A DNA stretch of 64,000 bases, taken from contig UQTA01000003.1 of the NCBI GenBank assembly GCA_900543885.1, forward strand, positions 1-64,000, written 5' to 3'. The notes beneath the pieces were generated by a model. That model was not told the DNA's origin. It worked only from the letters and a program-made list of their open reading frames with translations, and searched no databases. The position numbers and the translations under genes are program-made. Positions 45,897 to 53,910 of the stretch are shown in pieces. This DNA is from an uncultured Clostridium sp. (GTDB taxonomy: Bacteria > Bacillota > Clostridia > Lachnospirales > Lachnospiraceae). The first letter of the stretch is position 1. Each line of letters begins with the position of its first letter.

Positions 45897-46658
45897 ATGG
45901 AAAATAAAGTAAAGATCTCCACACAGAATCTGAATCTGTATTATGGGGAAAATCACGCACTGAAAAATATCAACCTGGATCTTTACGAAAATAAGATCAC
46001 AGCGTTTATTGGACCATCCGGATGCGGAAAATCCACCTATTTGAAAACATTAAACCGTATGAACGACCTGGTTCCAAATGTAAAGATCGATGGAACAGTC
46101 TTACTTGACGGAGAAGATATTTATGATCCCCAGGTGGATACAACCCTTCTTCGCAAAAAGGTGGGAATGGTATTCCAGCAGCCAAACCCATTTCCAATGA
46201 GTATTTATGACAATGTGGCCTATGGTCCAAGAATCCACGGAATTAAGAATAAAGCTCAGCTGGATGAGATCGTAGAGCGCAGCTTAAAGGGAGCAGCGTT
46301 ATGGGATGAGGTTTCTGACCGATTAAAGAAGTCTGCCCTTGGACTTTCAGGTGGACAGCAGCAGCGTCTGTGCATCGCAAGAGCACTGGCAGTAGAACCG
46401 GAAGTGCTGTTAATGGATGAGCCTACATCTGCCCTTGATCCCATTTCTACTTTAAAGATCGAGGACTTAATGGATGATCTGAAGAGTAAATATACAGTTG
46501 CCATTGTTACCCACAATATGCAGCAGGCGACTCGTATTGCAGATTATACAGCATTTTTCCTGGTAGGCGAGGTAGTAGAGTATGCTACAACAGATGAACT
46601 GTTTACCATGCCAAAGGATAAGAGGACGGAAGATTATATCACAGGACGTTTTGGGTGA
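45897..46658 (+). CDS. pstB: Phosphate ABC ATPase PstB
   Basis: 253 residues. Walker A GPSGCGKSTYLKTLNRMND, signature LGLSGGQQQRLCIARALA, Walker B VLLMDEPTSALDP. ATG at 45897 is about 11 bases after GAAAGGGA; a GTG at 45876 would add seven residues. Ends with the family tail RTEDYITGRFG. Full length. Confidence 0.96.
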   Translation: MENKVKISTQNLNLYYGENHALKNINLDLYENKITAFIGPSGCGKSTYLKTLNRMNDLVPNVKIDGTVLLDGEDIYDPQVDTTLLRKKVGMVFQQPNPFPMSIYDNVAYGPRIHGIKNKAQLDEIVERSLKGAALWDEVSDRLKKSALGLSGGQQQRLCIARALAVEPEVLLMDEPTSALDPISTLKIEDLMDDLKSKYTVAIVTHNMQQATRIADYTAFFLVGEVVEYATTDELFTMPKDKRTEDYITGRFG

Positions 46659-46738
46659 TAGTATATGATCCGGTGTGGGATTGCGAAAATGCAAAGTTGT
46701 AAAAATGTTGGAAAAACAACGGAAAGGGGAATGCCTGG

Positions 46739-47395
46739 ATGCGCATTACTTATGAACATGAATTAGAGGAGCTGAATAAATGCCTGCGGGATATGGCCAT
46801 GATGGTGGAAAAAGCTATTGAACAGACTTTTGTGGCATTTGAAGATCAAAATTATACCATGGCAGAGGACGTTATTAAAGGAGACCGGAATGTAAATGAC
46901 ATGGAACGTGCCATTGAGTCCCGCTGTCTGTCCCTGATCCTGCGCCAGCAGCCGGTAGCAAGGGATCTGCGCCAGATTTCTACTGCCCTTAAGGTTGTAA
47001 CAGATTTGGAACGTATTGGAGATCATGCATCAGATATTGCAGAGTTGATCCTGCGGATTAAAAGTGATCATGCATATCACATTGTACAGCATCTTCCAGC
47101 TATGGCGGCGTCAGCCCAGAAAATGGTCCATGATGCAGTAGAGACCTTTATTAAGCAGGATGTGGAAGAGGCAGAGGAGATCATCCGCAGAGATGATGAG
47201 GTAGATGCACTGTTCAATCAGGTAAAAACTGATGTGGTGGAATTATTAAAGTCTTCTCCTTCTCATGCAGATCAGGGGATCGACCTTCTGATGATCGCCA
47301 AGTATTTAGAGCGTATTGGGGATCATGCAGTAAATGTATGCGAATGGACCCAGTTCTGCAAGACCGGTGCACTGAAAAATGTGCGTATTATGTAA
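46739..47395 (+). CDS. phoU: Phosphate signalling protein PhoU
   Basis: 218 residues, two repeats of a three-helix bundle with the metal motifs DLERIGDHASDIAE and YLERIGDHAVNVCEW. Links PstSCAB flux to the PhoR kinase; no phoBR genes are in the window. RBS AAAGGGGAATG lies eight to ten bases ahead. Ends the pst operon; the 155-bp palindromic element follows 69 bases later. Confidence 0.95.
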   Translation: MRITYEHELEELNKCLRDMAMMVEKAIEQTFVAFEDQNYTMAEDVIKGDRNVNDMERAIESRCLSLILRQQPVARDLRQISTALKVVTDLERIGDHASDIAELILRIKSDHAYHIVQHLPAMAASAQKMVHDAVETFIKQDVEEAEEIIRRDDEVDALFNQVKTDVVELLKSSPSHADQGIDLLMIAKYLERIGDHAVNVCEWTQFCKTGALKNVRIM

Positions 47396-47464
47396 AAGAA
47401 CTTATAAGTATAAGTGTAAAAAGTATAAATGTAAATGCAGCTGTCTGGAAAGAACAGGCAAATA

Positions 47465-47619
47465 GTTACAGTTCAGCCATGACATCTTCTTGTTTCCATA
47501 TTCATGAAAACAAGAAGCATGGTGGGTTCACCATATGCTGATTTGAATGAAAAAGTGCTTATGCAAGCAAGCTTGCAACACACTTTCTCATTCAAACCAG
47601 CGCATGGCTGAACTGTAAC
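47465..47619. mobile_element. 155-bp MITE-like palindromic element with 8-bp flanking duplication
   Basis: GTTACAGTTCAGCCATG (47465-47481) and CATGGCTGAACTGTAAC (47603-47619) are perfect 17-bp inverted ends. GGCAAATA occurs directly outside both (47457-47464 and 47620-47627), an exact 8-bp target-type duplication. Inside are three hairpins: 47486-47517 (14 pairs), 47517-47538 (8 pairs with a bulge) and 47542-47596 (16 pairs, with an inner GCAAGC/GCTTGC stem). No protein of note is encoded. It lies between phoU and the fsa promoter. No autonomous partner transposase is recognised in the window. Confidence 0.75.
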
Positions 47620-47767
47620 GGCAAATATGAAAAATCGAAGATATAAATACGAAAGAGTCCGCATGTCGGGCTCTTTAATTTGCACGTTTTTGCGTGATAT
47701 ATAAATTTTAAATGCGTTATTATGCATGCATAGCGGGGGAATATGGCAAATCAATGCGGATATTTGC

Positions 47768-47795
47768 TTGACATGTGCGGGCCATGCGCTATAAT
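47768..47795 (+). promoter_or_regulatory. Sigma-A promoter of the transaldolase-like gene
   Basis: TTGACA (47768-47773), 16 bases, TATAAT (47790-47795). Near-consensus; about 67 bases of leader before the ATG. It lies downstream of the palindromic element, which is thus outside this transcript. Confidence 0.85.
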
Positions 47796-47868
47796 ACAAG
47801 TATAAAAATTCAGTGGGAAACAGAATGAGAAGCTGCTTCCAGGGGAAATTTAAGAGGAGGATTATTTC

Positions 47869-48522
47869 ATGAAGTTTTTTATCGACACAGCAAATGTAGA
47901 TGATATCCGCAAGGCAAATGATATGGGAATTATCTGTGGTGTTACCACAAATCCATCTCTGATTGCAAAAGAAGGCCGTGACTTTAACGAAGTGATCAAA
48001 GAGATCGCATCCATTATTGACGGACCTATCAGTGGTGAAGTTAAGGCAACCACTGTAACTGCAGAAGGAATGATTGCAGAAGGCCGTGAGATCGCTAAGA
48101 TCCATCCAAACATGGTTGTTAAGATCCCTATGACTGTTGAAGGCTTAAAGGCAGTAAAGGTTCTTCACGCAGAAGGCGTTAAGACTAATGTAACGCTGAT
48201 CTTCTCCGCAGCTCAGGCTCTGTTAGCTGCAAGAGCAGGCGCTACTTATGTATCTCCATTCTTAGGCCGTCTGGATGATATTTCCATGCCGGGTATTGAT
48301 CTGATCTATGATATTACCGAGATTTTCCAGATGCATAATATCGAAACTGAGATCATCGCAGCAAGCGTACGCAATCCGATCCATGTGATCGACTGCGCAA
48401 AGGCTGGTGCAGATATTGCAACTGTTCCATACAAAGTATTAGAGCAGATGACCAAGCATCCTTTAACTGATCAGGGAATCGCTAAATTCCAGGCTGATTA
48501 CAAGGCTGTTTTCGGAGAATAA
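47869..48522 (+). CDS. fsa: Transaldolase-like / fructose-6-phosphate aldolase
   Basis: 217 residues, the short TalC/Fsa type. FFIDTANVDDIRKANDMGII, GVTTNPSLIAKEGR and the Schiff-base Lys in NMVVKIPMTVEGLKAV are diagnostic; ATYVSPFLGRLDDI follows. Either transfers dihydroxyacetone in the pentose-phosphate pathway or cleaves fructose 6-phosphate; the sequence does not separate the two. RBS AAGAGGAGGATT. A near-consensus promoter suggests high expression. Confidence 0.93.
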   Translation: MKFFIDTANVDDIRKANDMGIICGVTTNPSLIAKEGRDFNEVIKEIASIIDGPISGEVKATTVTAEGMIAEGREIAKIHPNMVVKIPMTVEGLKAVKVLHAEGVKTNVTLIFSAAQALLAARAGATYVSPFLGRLDDISMPGIDLIYDITEIFQMHNIETEIIAASVRNPIHVIDCAKAGADIATVPYKVLEQMTKHPLTDQGIAKFQADYKAVFGE

Positions 48523-48575
48523 AAATCATAGGGAGATCAGATAAGAAAGATTCTGAGACCACATAATACATAAAA

Positions 48576-48595
48576 AGCCGCCCGGAAGGGCGGCT
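48576..48595. terminator. Bidirectional intrinsic terminator
   Basis: AGCCGCCC (48576-48583) pairs with GGGCGGCT (48588-48595) around GGAA, with A/T tracts on both sides. Lies between the convergent fsa and DeoR-type genes. Confidence 0.88.
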
Positions 48596-48601
48596 TAAAT
48601 T

Positions 48602-49351
48602 CTATAGAAAATCAAGTCCCCGGTTTTTATAGCGGGAGGCCATTTCCTGAGGCACATTTCCGTCTGTGATCAGGGTGGTAAAATCTTCGATCCCACAAAC
48701 CTGATACCGTGATACCGTGTTCAGCTTTATAGGATTTACCAGTGAGATTACGCGGCTGGAAGAGCGGATCAGCTGGCGTTTGATGCTGACTTCTTCCGGA
48801 TAAGGGATGGTCATGCCGTATTCCGGATGGATGGCATAGACACCCATGAAACACAGATCCGGGTGGTATCCGGCAGCCTGTGCGGCAGCTACTTCCCCTA
48901 CTGTGGTCATGGAATCTTTTAACAGGTCGCCCCCTAAGATAATGACCCGTATCTGTTCTTTTAGGGAACATACATGGGCGATGCTGTAACTGTTGGTAAG
49001 GACGGTCAATTTCAGGTTATCAGGAATGTTTTTGGCAAACTGGAGATTGGTGCTGCTGCCGTCAATGGCAACTAACTGGTCAGGCTCTAAAAATTCCAGG
49101 GCCCGCATGGCAAGCTGCTGTTTTAAGGCTATATCAGCCGTTTCACGGTCAAAAAAATTGATGACTGGTTTCTCTAAAGGGATCGCACCGCCAAAAACTC
49201 TCTTTAACTGTCCTTTCTGGTCCAGATCCAAAAGGTCGCGGCGAATGGTATCTTCAGAAACCTTTAATTCTCCGGCCAGATGGCTAACCACTACTTTTCC
49301 GGAGGTATGAAGTTTATTTAAGATCCAGGTCTGTCTTTCCTCTTTTAACAT
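48602..49351 (-). CDS. DeoR/GlpR-family transcriptional regulator
   Basis: 249 residues. N-terminal HTH with VSHLAGELKVSEDTIRRDLL and QLKRVFGGAIPLE, then the DeoR sensor domain (phosphorylated-sugar binding, isomerase fold) with AIDGSSTNLQFAKNIP and VLTNSYSIAH. Usually represses sugar-phosphate genes. GGACATTATC precedes the ATG. The repeat array at 49452-49520 upstream may be its operator; the convergent fsa is another possible target. Confidence 0.92.
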   Translation of the reverse strand: MLKEERQTWILNKLHTSGKVVVSHLAGELKVSEDTIRRDLLDLDQKGQLKRVFGGAIPLEKPVINFFDRETADIALKQQLAMRALEFLEPDQLVAIDGSSTNLQFAKNIPDNLKLTVLTNSYSIAHVCSLKEQIRVIILGGDLLKDSMTTVGEVAAAQAAGYHPDLCFMGVYAIHPEYGMTIPYPEEVSIKRQLIRSSSRVISLVNPIKLNTVSRYQVCGIEDFTTLITDGNVPQEMASRYKNRGLDFL

Positions 49352-49451
49352 GATAATGTCCTTTCATAACTGTATGTGTCGTAATCTTAGCAGTTAGTAT
49401 GTGAACAGATTCTGCAAAATCATTAAATTTATGTATTTCTTTTTCTAAATC

Positions 49452-49520
49452 TTCTATGACTAAATTCTATGACTAATCAATGACTTTCTATGACTAATTT
49501 TAACTTAATTTTAGTCATAG
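49452..49520. repeat. CTATGACTA direct-repeat array
   Basis: TTCTATGACTAA occurs exactly at 49452-49463, 49465-49476 and 49486-49497; AATGACTTT at 49479-49487 is a degenerate copy that fills the spacing, and TTAGTCATAG at 49511-49520 is an inverted copy. Located 100-170 bases upstream of the DeoR-type gene and 200 before the small peptide gene. Looks like a regulator-binding array. Confidence 0.6.
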
Positions 49521-49553
49521 CTCAAGCACACAAACATAAGAAAGCACCCTACT

Positions 49554-49615
49554 GAAACTTTCAAAAATAAATTCCACCGCATAAGGGGGCAGTGAAATTT
49601 ACTCTTGAAAGCTTC
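49554..49615 (-). ncRNA. 24-pair hairpin, continuous only as minus-strand RNA
   Basis: GAAACTTTCAAAAATAAATT (from 49554, arm to 49577) faces the arm 49592-49615. Of 24 positions, 20 are Watson-Crick and four (three A/C and one C/A on the plus strand) become G-U pairs on the minus strand, so the minus-strand RNA can form an unbroken stem with a 14-base loop. No clear U run follows on the minus strand. It may be the 3' end of the DUF554 transcript or an RNA acting on the small peptide gene. Confidence 0.5.
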
Positions 49616-49710
49616 ACGGAAAATAGCCTGAAAAACTCTCTATTTGCACACTTTCGGAGTTGATAAGTACAAAGTAATAAACTTCTATTTGTATAAAGGT
49701 GGTGAGGTAT

Positions 49711-49845
49711 ATGATTTTTAGGGACTTATTTTCTTATATGGCTGTTTACTGTATCGTCCATATAAACTGTTTTAGTTTATCACTTCTGTATGTGGGAATC
49801 CTTGTTTTACACAATAAAAGCGGGGTGACCATCTGCTCTGATTAA
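49711..49845 (+). CDS. Small hydrophobic peptide, possible type I toxin or holin-like
   Basis: 44 codons, MIFRDLFSYMAVYCIVHINC then a hydrophobic stretch FSLSLLYVGILVLHNKSG and a polar end. GGTGGTGAGG lies just ahead of the ATG, a good RBS. One membrane span and a charged tail are the layout of type I toxin / holin-like peptides of Firmicutes, but the match is loose. It overlaps the 3' end of the opposing DUF554 gene by 4 bases, and a structured minus-strand segment lies upstream. May instead be a non-coding remnant. Confidence 0.4.
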   Translation: MIFRDLFSYMAVYCIVHINCFSLSLLYVGILVLHNKSGVTICSD

Positions 49846-50564
49846 AATCCAAGCAGGCATACGATAACCGGCAGGAATACAGCAGGAAGCAGATTTGCGA
49901 TCTTGATCTTTGTTCTGATGGTCAGATTTAAACCAAGGGCAAAAATAAGGATAGAACCGATACAGGAAAGGCGTCCGATCATCAGGTCTGTAAGATATGG
50001 CTTTACCAGACCTGCAAGTAGAGTGATGCTTCCCTGGTAGATGCCTACAGGAAACATGGAAAATGCAGCGCCGATTCCTAAGGATGCTGCAAAAACAATG
50101 GAAAGCACACCGTCCATAACGGCTTTTGTAAAGAGTATAGTGTAATCATGGTTTAAACTGTCTTCAATAGAACCAACGATCGCCATGGCGCCGATGCAGA
50201 AAACAAGGGAGGTACTGACAAATGCTTCTGTAAAGTTAGAAGTGGCGGTGCCTTTTGGAAGCTTGGATTTGACCCAGTCTCCCAGGTTTTCCATTTTCTG
50301 TTCCAGATCCAGCCACTCTCCGATAGCTGCGCCTACGGCCATGCAGATGACTACGACTAATGTGTCCTTGGTCTCAAAGGTAGTTCCCGATACATTCATC
50401 AGACCCTTGATAGCCCCTGTAATGCCTACAAAGATCAAACAAAGGCCAACTGCGCTGGAAATAGTAGTCTGCAGCCGCTTTGGAATACCATTTTTTAATA
50501 AAAGTCCCAGGCCGCTTCCTATAAGTATGGCAGCCATATTTACAAGTGTACCTAAGCCAGTCAT
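49842..50564 (-). CDS. DUF554 membrane protein
   Basis: 240 residues from the ATG at 50564 (GAGG eight bases ahead); the frame reaching 50621 adds unlikely residues. About seven helices; starts GLGTLVNMAAILIGSGLGLL and has GAAIGEWLDLEQKMENLGDW and TLLAGLVKPYLTDLM, typical of DUF554 proteins (YdfK/YqgA type), putative small-molecule transporters of unknown substrate. Single gene. Confidence 0.9.
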   Translation of the reverse strand: MTGLGTLVNMAAILIGSGLGLLLKNGIPKRLQTTISSAVGLCLIFVGITGAIKGLMNVSGTTFETKDTLVVVICMAVGAAIGEWLDLEQKMENLGDWVKSKLPKGTATSNFTEAFVSTSLVFCIGAMAIVGSIEDSLNHDYTILFTKAVMDGVLSIVFAASLGIGAAFSMFPVGIYQGSITLLAGLVKPYLTDLMIGRLSCIGSILIFALGLNLTIRTKIKIANLLPAVFLPVIVCLLGF

Positions 50565-50728
50565 ATGTAAAACCTCACAATATCTCAATGTGTTTTGAAA
50601 ATAACAAGGACATATTACCATATTTTTAGGGAGATGGGAATAAAGATTTAAGGGAAAAGAGGAGCCTATACAGCGGTCAGACTGGCAGAAAATACAGGAA
50701 AAATGGCGGTTTGGGAAGGTGCCTGGGG

Positions 50729-50757
50729 TTTACAGTGTCCGTCAGAGCAAGTATAAT
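50729..50757 (+). promoter_or_regulatory. Sigma-A promoter upstream of apt
   Basis: TTTACA (50729-50734), 17 bases, TATAAT (50752-50757). A start near 50764 would put the whole branched element at 50779-50940 in the apt leader. Confidence 0.75.
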
Positions 50758-50778
50758 AATAGTGATTGCGCACCATAG

Positions 50779-50940
50779 ATGAAAGTCAGTTGTTACGTGC
50801 CGTTGGCACTCCCACAACTGCCGCCAGTATTCGTAATCCGGGCTGTCGCCCTGCTTACTCATACCGGCTTGGTTGCCAAATGTCTATGGTTCCTTGCGTG
50901 CAAGCATGCAGTCCCCATAGCCGCTTGGCAACACTTTCAT
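50779..50940 (+). other. Branched structured leader of apt
   Basis: ATGAAAGT (50779-50786) pairs with ACTTTCAT (50933-50940) and encloses three arms. Arm 1: CAGTTGT/ACAACTG with inner GTGCC/GGCAC (50787-50820). Arm 2: 50823-50868, GCCAGTAT/ATACCGGC, GTAA/TTAC and GGGC-TGTC-GCCC. Arm 3: GTTGCCAA/TTGGCAAC (50872-50932) with CTATGG/CCATAG and CTTGC/GCAAG inside. It lies between a clear promoter and the apt RBS. I do not recognise any known riboswitch. No target-type duplication was found, so an RNA role is as likely as a mobile origin. Confidence 0.6.
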
Positions 50941-50972
50941 AGTAAATAATTTAAAGAAGCGAGGATATAAAT

Positions 50973-51497
50973 ATGAAAAAGCTGGAAGAATATGTAAGAA
51001 GCATACCTGATTTCCCAGAACCTGGCATTATTTTCAGGGATGTAACTACCATCCTTCAGGATGCAGACGGTTTGCACCTGGCAGTGGACAGCATCCGCAA
51101 CATGTTAAAGGATGTAGATTATGATGTAGTAGTAGGCCCTGAATCCAGAGGATTTATTTTTGGTGTGCCGGTTGCCTATGCAGAGCACAAGGGTTTTGTA
51201 CCGGTCCGTAAAAAGGGCAAATTGCCATGTGAGACTGTTTCAGTAAAATATGCCCTGGAATACGGCACCGCAGAGATCGAGATGCACAAGGATTCTATTA
51301 TTCCGGGACAGAAGGTGGTTATTATCGATGACCTGATCGCTACCGGCGGTACTACAGAAGCGATCATTAAGCTGATCGAAGGCCTTGGCGGCAAAGTAGT
51401 AAAGATCTGCTTTGTAATGGAATTAGCAGGTCTTAAGGGAAGAGAGCTTTTAAAAGGGTATGATGTAGATTCTGCCATTATTTATGAAGGAAAGTAA
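50973..51497 (+). CDS. apt: Adenine phosphoribosyltransferase
   Basis: 174 residues. Salvages adenine to AMP using PRPP. IPDFPEPGIIFRDVTTIL at the start, VVGPESRGFIFGVPVAY, and the PRPP motif VVIIDDLIATGGTT. RBS GCGAGGATA before the ATG. Precedes rel, an arrangement common in Firmicutes. A weak hairpin GGTGC-GCT-GCACC followed by a T-rich tract at 51500-51530 may partly end the transcript. Confidence 0.96.
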   Translation: MKKLEEYVRSIPDFPEPGIIFRDVTTILQDADGLHLAVDSIRNMLKDVDYDVVVGPESRGFIFGVPVAYAEHKGFVPVRKKGKLPCETVSVKYALEYGTAEIEMHKDSIIPGQKVVIIDDLIATGGTTEAIIKLIEGLGGKVVKICFVMELAGLKGRELLKGYDVDSAIIYEGK

Positions 51498-51576
51498 TTG
51501 GTGCGCTGCACCTTGCTTTTTTATTTAAAAAAAATTATAATGATAACTAATTATTCGTAAAAAGGTGGCCACATAT

Positions 51577-53862
51577 ATGGGAAAAGAGGGAACAAAAGAA
51601 AAACTGGATATAGAGCTTGAAGCTCCGGCGGACTTTACCAGCCCGGAAGTATTGTATCAGGATCTGGTAAAGACGATCCATAAATATCATCCTTCCGATG
51701 ATATTTCCATGATCGAAAAGGCGTATAAGATCGCAGCACAAGCTCATAAGGATCAGAAGAGAAAGTCCGGAGAGCCTTATATCATCCATCCTTTATGTGT
51801 GGCTATTATTCTGGCTGATCTGGAGATGGACAAGGAGACCATTGCAGCCGGTCTTCTCCATGATGTAGTAGAAGATACGGTTATGACACTGGATGAACTG
51901 ACCAAAGAGTTTGGACCGGAGGTTTCTTTCCTGGTAGACGGTGTTACCAAGCTGACCCAGTTAAACTGGGATAAAGATAAAGTGGAGATCCAGGCGGAGA
52001 ACCTGCGTAAGATGTTTCTTGCTATGGCAAAAGATATCCGCGTTATTATTGTTAAACTGGCGGACCGTCTTCACAACATGCGTACCGGACAGTATTGGAA
52101 ACCGGAAAAACAGAAGGAAAAAGCAAGGGAGACCATGGAAATCTATGCTCCTATTGCAGACCGTCTGGGTATTTCCAAGATCAAGATCGAATTAGATGAT
52201 TTATCACTTAAGTTTTTAAAGCCGGAAGTGTATTATGATCTGGTAGAAAAAGTGGATCTGCGCAAGGATGCCAGAGAAGCCTTTGTTCAGTCTATTGTAG
52301 ATGAGGTAAAGGCGCATTTGGATGAAGCAGGTATTGAAGCGTCCGTAGGCGGCAGAGTAAAGCATTTCTTCAGTATTTATAAGAAGATGTTAAAGCAGAA
52401 TAAAACTCTGGATCAGATTTACGATCTGTTTGCAGTGCGTATCATGGTAGATACCGTAAAAGACTGTTATGCAGCACTTGGTGTGATCCATGAGATGTAC
52501 AAGCCTATTCCTGGTCGTTTTAAAGACTATATCGCCATGCCGAAGCAGAACATGTACCAGTCTCTGCATACAACACTGATCGGCAGCACCGGACAGCCAT
52601 TTGAGATCCAGATCCGTACTTACGAAATGCACCGCACTGCTGAGTATGGTATCGCAGCTCACTGGAAATACAAAGAGAGCGGAAGCGGACAGATCGCAGC
52701 GGGAAAAGAAGAGGAAAAATTAAGCTGGCTGCGCCAGATCCTGGAGTGGCAGCGTGATACAGATGATTCCAAAGAGTTTTTAAGCATGGTAAAGGGTGAC
52801 TTAGACCTGTTCTCAGACAGTGTTTACTGTTTCACCCCATCTGGTGATGTAAAGACTCTTCCAAGCGGCTCTACGCCTATTGACTTTGCTTATTCCATCC
52901 ATAGTGCAGTAGGAAATAAAATGGTTGGCGCCAGAGTCAATGGAAAGCTTGTACCCATTGAATATCAGATCCAGAATGGTGACCGTATTGAAGTTATCAC
53001 TTCCCAGAATTCAAAGGGACCAAGCCGTGACTGGCTGAAGCTGGTACGCAGTACACAGGCAAAAAATAAGATCAATCAGTGGTTCAAGACCCAGATGAAA
53101 GAGGACAATATCATCCGGGGCCGTGATGCCATTGACCGTTATTGTAAGGCAAAAGGCATTAATCTTGCGGATCTTTCCAAACCGGAATTTATGGAAAAGG
53201 TAATGAAACGTTATGCCTTTAAAGACTGGGATTCTGTGCTGGCATCTATTGGACATGGCGGCTTAAAAGAGGGCCAGGTCATCAATAAGATGTTAGAGGA
53301 ACGGGAGAAGAAGCTAAAACGGGAGATCACTGATACAGAGGTTTTAGACGGTATTGCTGATACTGACGGAAGAAGCGGCGAAGCTACAGTCCGTAAAAAT
53401 AAGAGCGGGATCGTGGTCAAAGGACTTCATGATCTGGCAGTGCGTTTCTCCAGATGCTGTAATCCGGTACCTGGTGATGAGATCGTTGGTTTTGTTACCA
53501 GAGGAAGAGGTGTTTCCATTCATCGTACGGATTGTATCAATGTGATCAACCTGCCGGAAGATGAAAGAGGAAGACTGATCGATGCAGAGTGGCAGGTAGA
53601 GGAAAATCCTTCCAGCACAGAGCAGTATTCCACAGAAATCCAGATTTTTGCAAACAACCGGATCGGTCTTTTTGCAGATATTTCCAAGGTATTTACAGAA
53701 AAGCAGATCGATATCACTTCCATGAACGTGCGCACCAGTAAACAGGGCCGTGCCACGATCATTATGACCTTTGATATCCATGGAACAGAAGAGCTGAACC
53801 GCATTACAGATAAGATCCGTCAGATTGATGGGGTTTTAGATATTCAGAGAACGACCGGCTGA
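51577..53862 (+). CDS. rel: Bifunctional (p)ppGpp synthetase/hydrolase Rel
   Basis: 761 residues. ATG at 51577 lies eight bases after AAGGTGG; a GTG at 51565 is inside that RBS. HD hydrolase domain (HPLCVAIILADLEMD, LLHDVVEDT, KLADRLHNMRT), synthetase domain (GGRVKHFFSIYKKM, YQSLHTTLIGSTGQPFEIQI), TGS domain (YCFTPSGDVKTLPSGSTPID), zinc-finger-like RFSRCCNPVPGD and C-terminal ACT domain. All hydrolase and synthetase motifs look intact. Central stringent-response enzyme. Confidence 0.96.
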   Translation: MGKEGTKEKLDIELEAPADFTSPEVLYQDLVKTIHKYHPSDDISMIEKAYKIAAQAHKDQKRKSGEPYIIHPLCVAIILADLEMDKETIAAGLLHDVVEDTVMTLDELTKEFGPEVSFLVDGVTKLTQLNWDKDKVEIQAENLRKMFLAMAKDIRVIIVKLADRLHNMRTGQYWKPEKQKEKARETMEIYAPIADRLGISKIKIELDDLSLKFLKPEVYYDLVEKVDLRKDAREAFVQSIVDEVKAHLDEAGIEASVGGRVKHFFSIYKKMLKQNKTLDQIYDLFAVRIMVDTVKDCYAALGVIHEMYKPIPGRFKDYIAMPKQNMYQSLHTTLIGSTGQPFEIQIRTYEMHRTAEYGIAAHWKYKESGSGQIAAGKEEEKLSWLRQILEWQRDTDDSKEFLSMVKGDLDLFSDSVYCFTPSGDVKTLPSGSTPIDFAYSIHSAVGNKMVGARVNGKLVPIEYQIQNGDRIEVITSQNSKGPSRDWLKLVRSTQAKNKINQWFKTQMKEDNIIRGRDAIDRYCKAKGINLADLSKPEFMEKVMKRYAFKDWDSVLASIGHGGLKEGQVINKMLEEREKKLKREITDTEVLDGIADTDGRSGEATVRKNKSGIVVKGLHDLAVRFSRCCNPVPGDEIVGFVTRGRGVSIHRTDCINVINLPEDERGRLIDAEWQVEENPSSTEQYSTEIQIFANNRIGLFADISKVFTEKQIDITSMNVRTSKQGRATIIMTFDIHGTEELNRITDKIRQIDGVLDIQRTTG

Positions 53863-53910
53863 TGTATTTTCGGAAGATTCCGGAAGTACATGAAGATAAA
53901 AAGGAGTAAC

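Noticed and set aside
47465..47619. tRNA-like cloverleaf
   Set aside because: Arms are far too long, there is no anticodon or T-loop sequence, and the 8-bp flanking repeat indicates a mobile element.
47473..48105. 210-codon minus-strand frame across the palindromic element and fsa
   Set aside because: Shadow of fsa in its upstream half and of inverted-repeat sequence in the rest; no RBS or known domain.
49452..49520. CRISPR array
   Set aside because: Repeats are 12 bases with 1-9 base gaps, too short and irregular; no cas genes are present.
50677..50862. 61-codon minus-strand frame upstream of apt
   Set aside because: Built from the arms of the palindromic leader; no RBS and opposite to the promoter.
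50779..50940. Purine, PRPP or ppGpp riboswitch ahead of apt
   Set aside because: No recognisable conserved junction sequences; kept only as an unknown structured leader.
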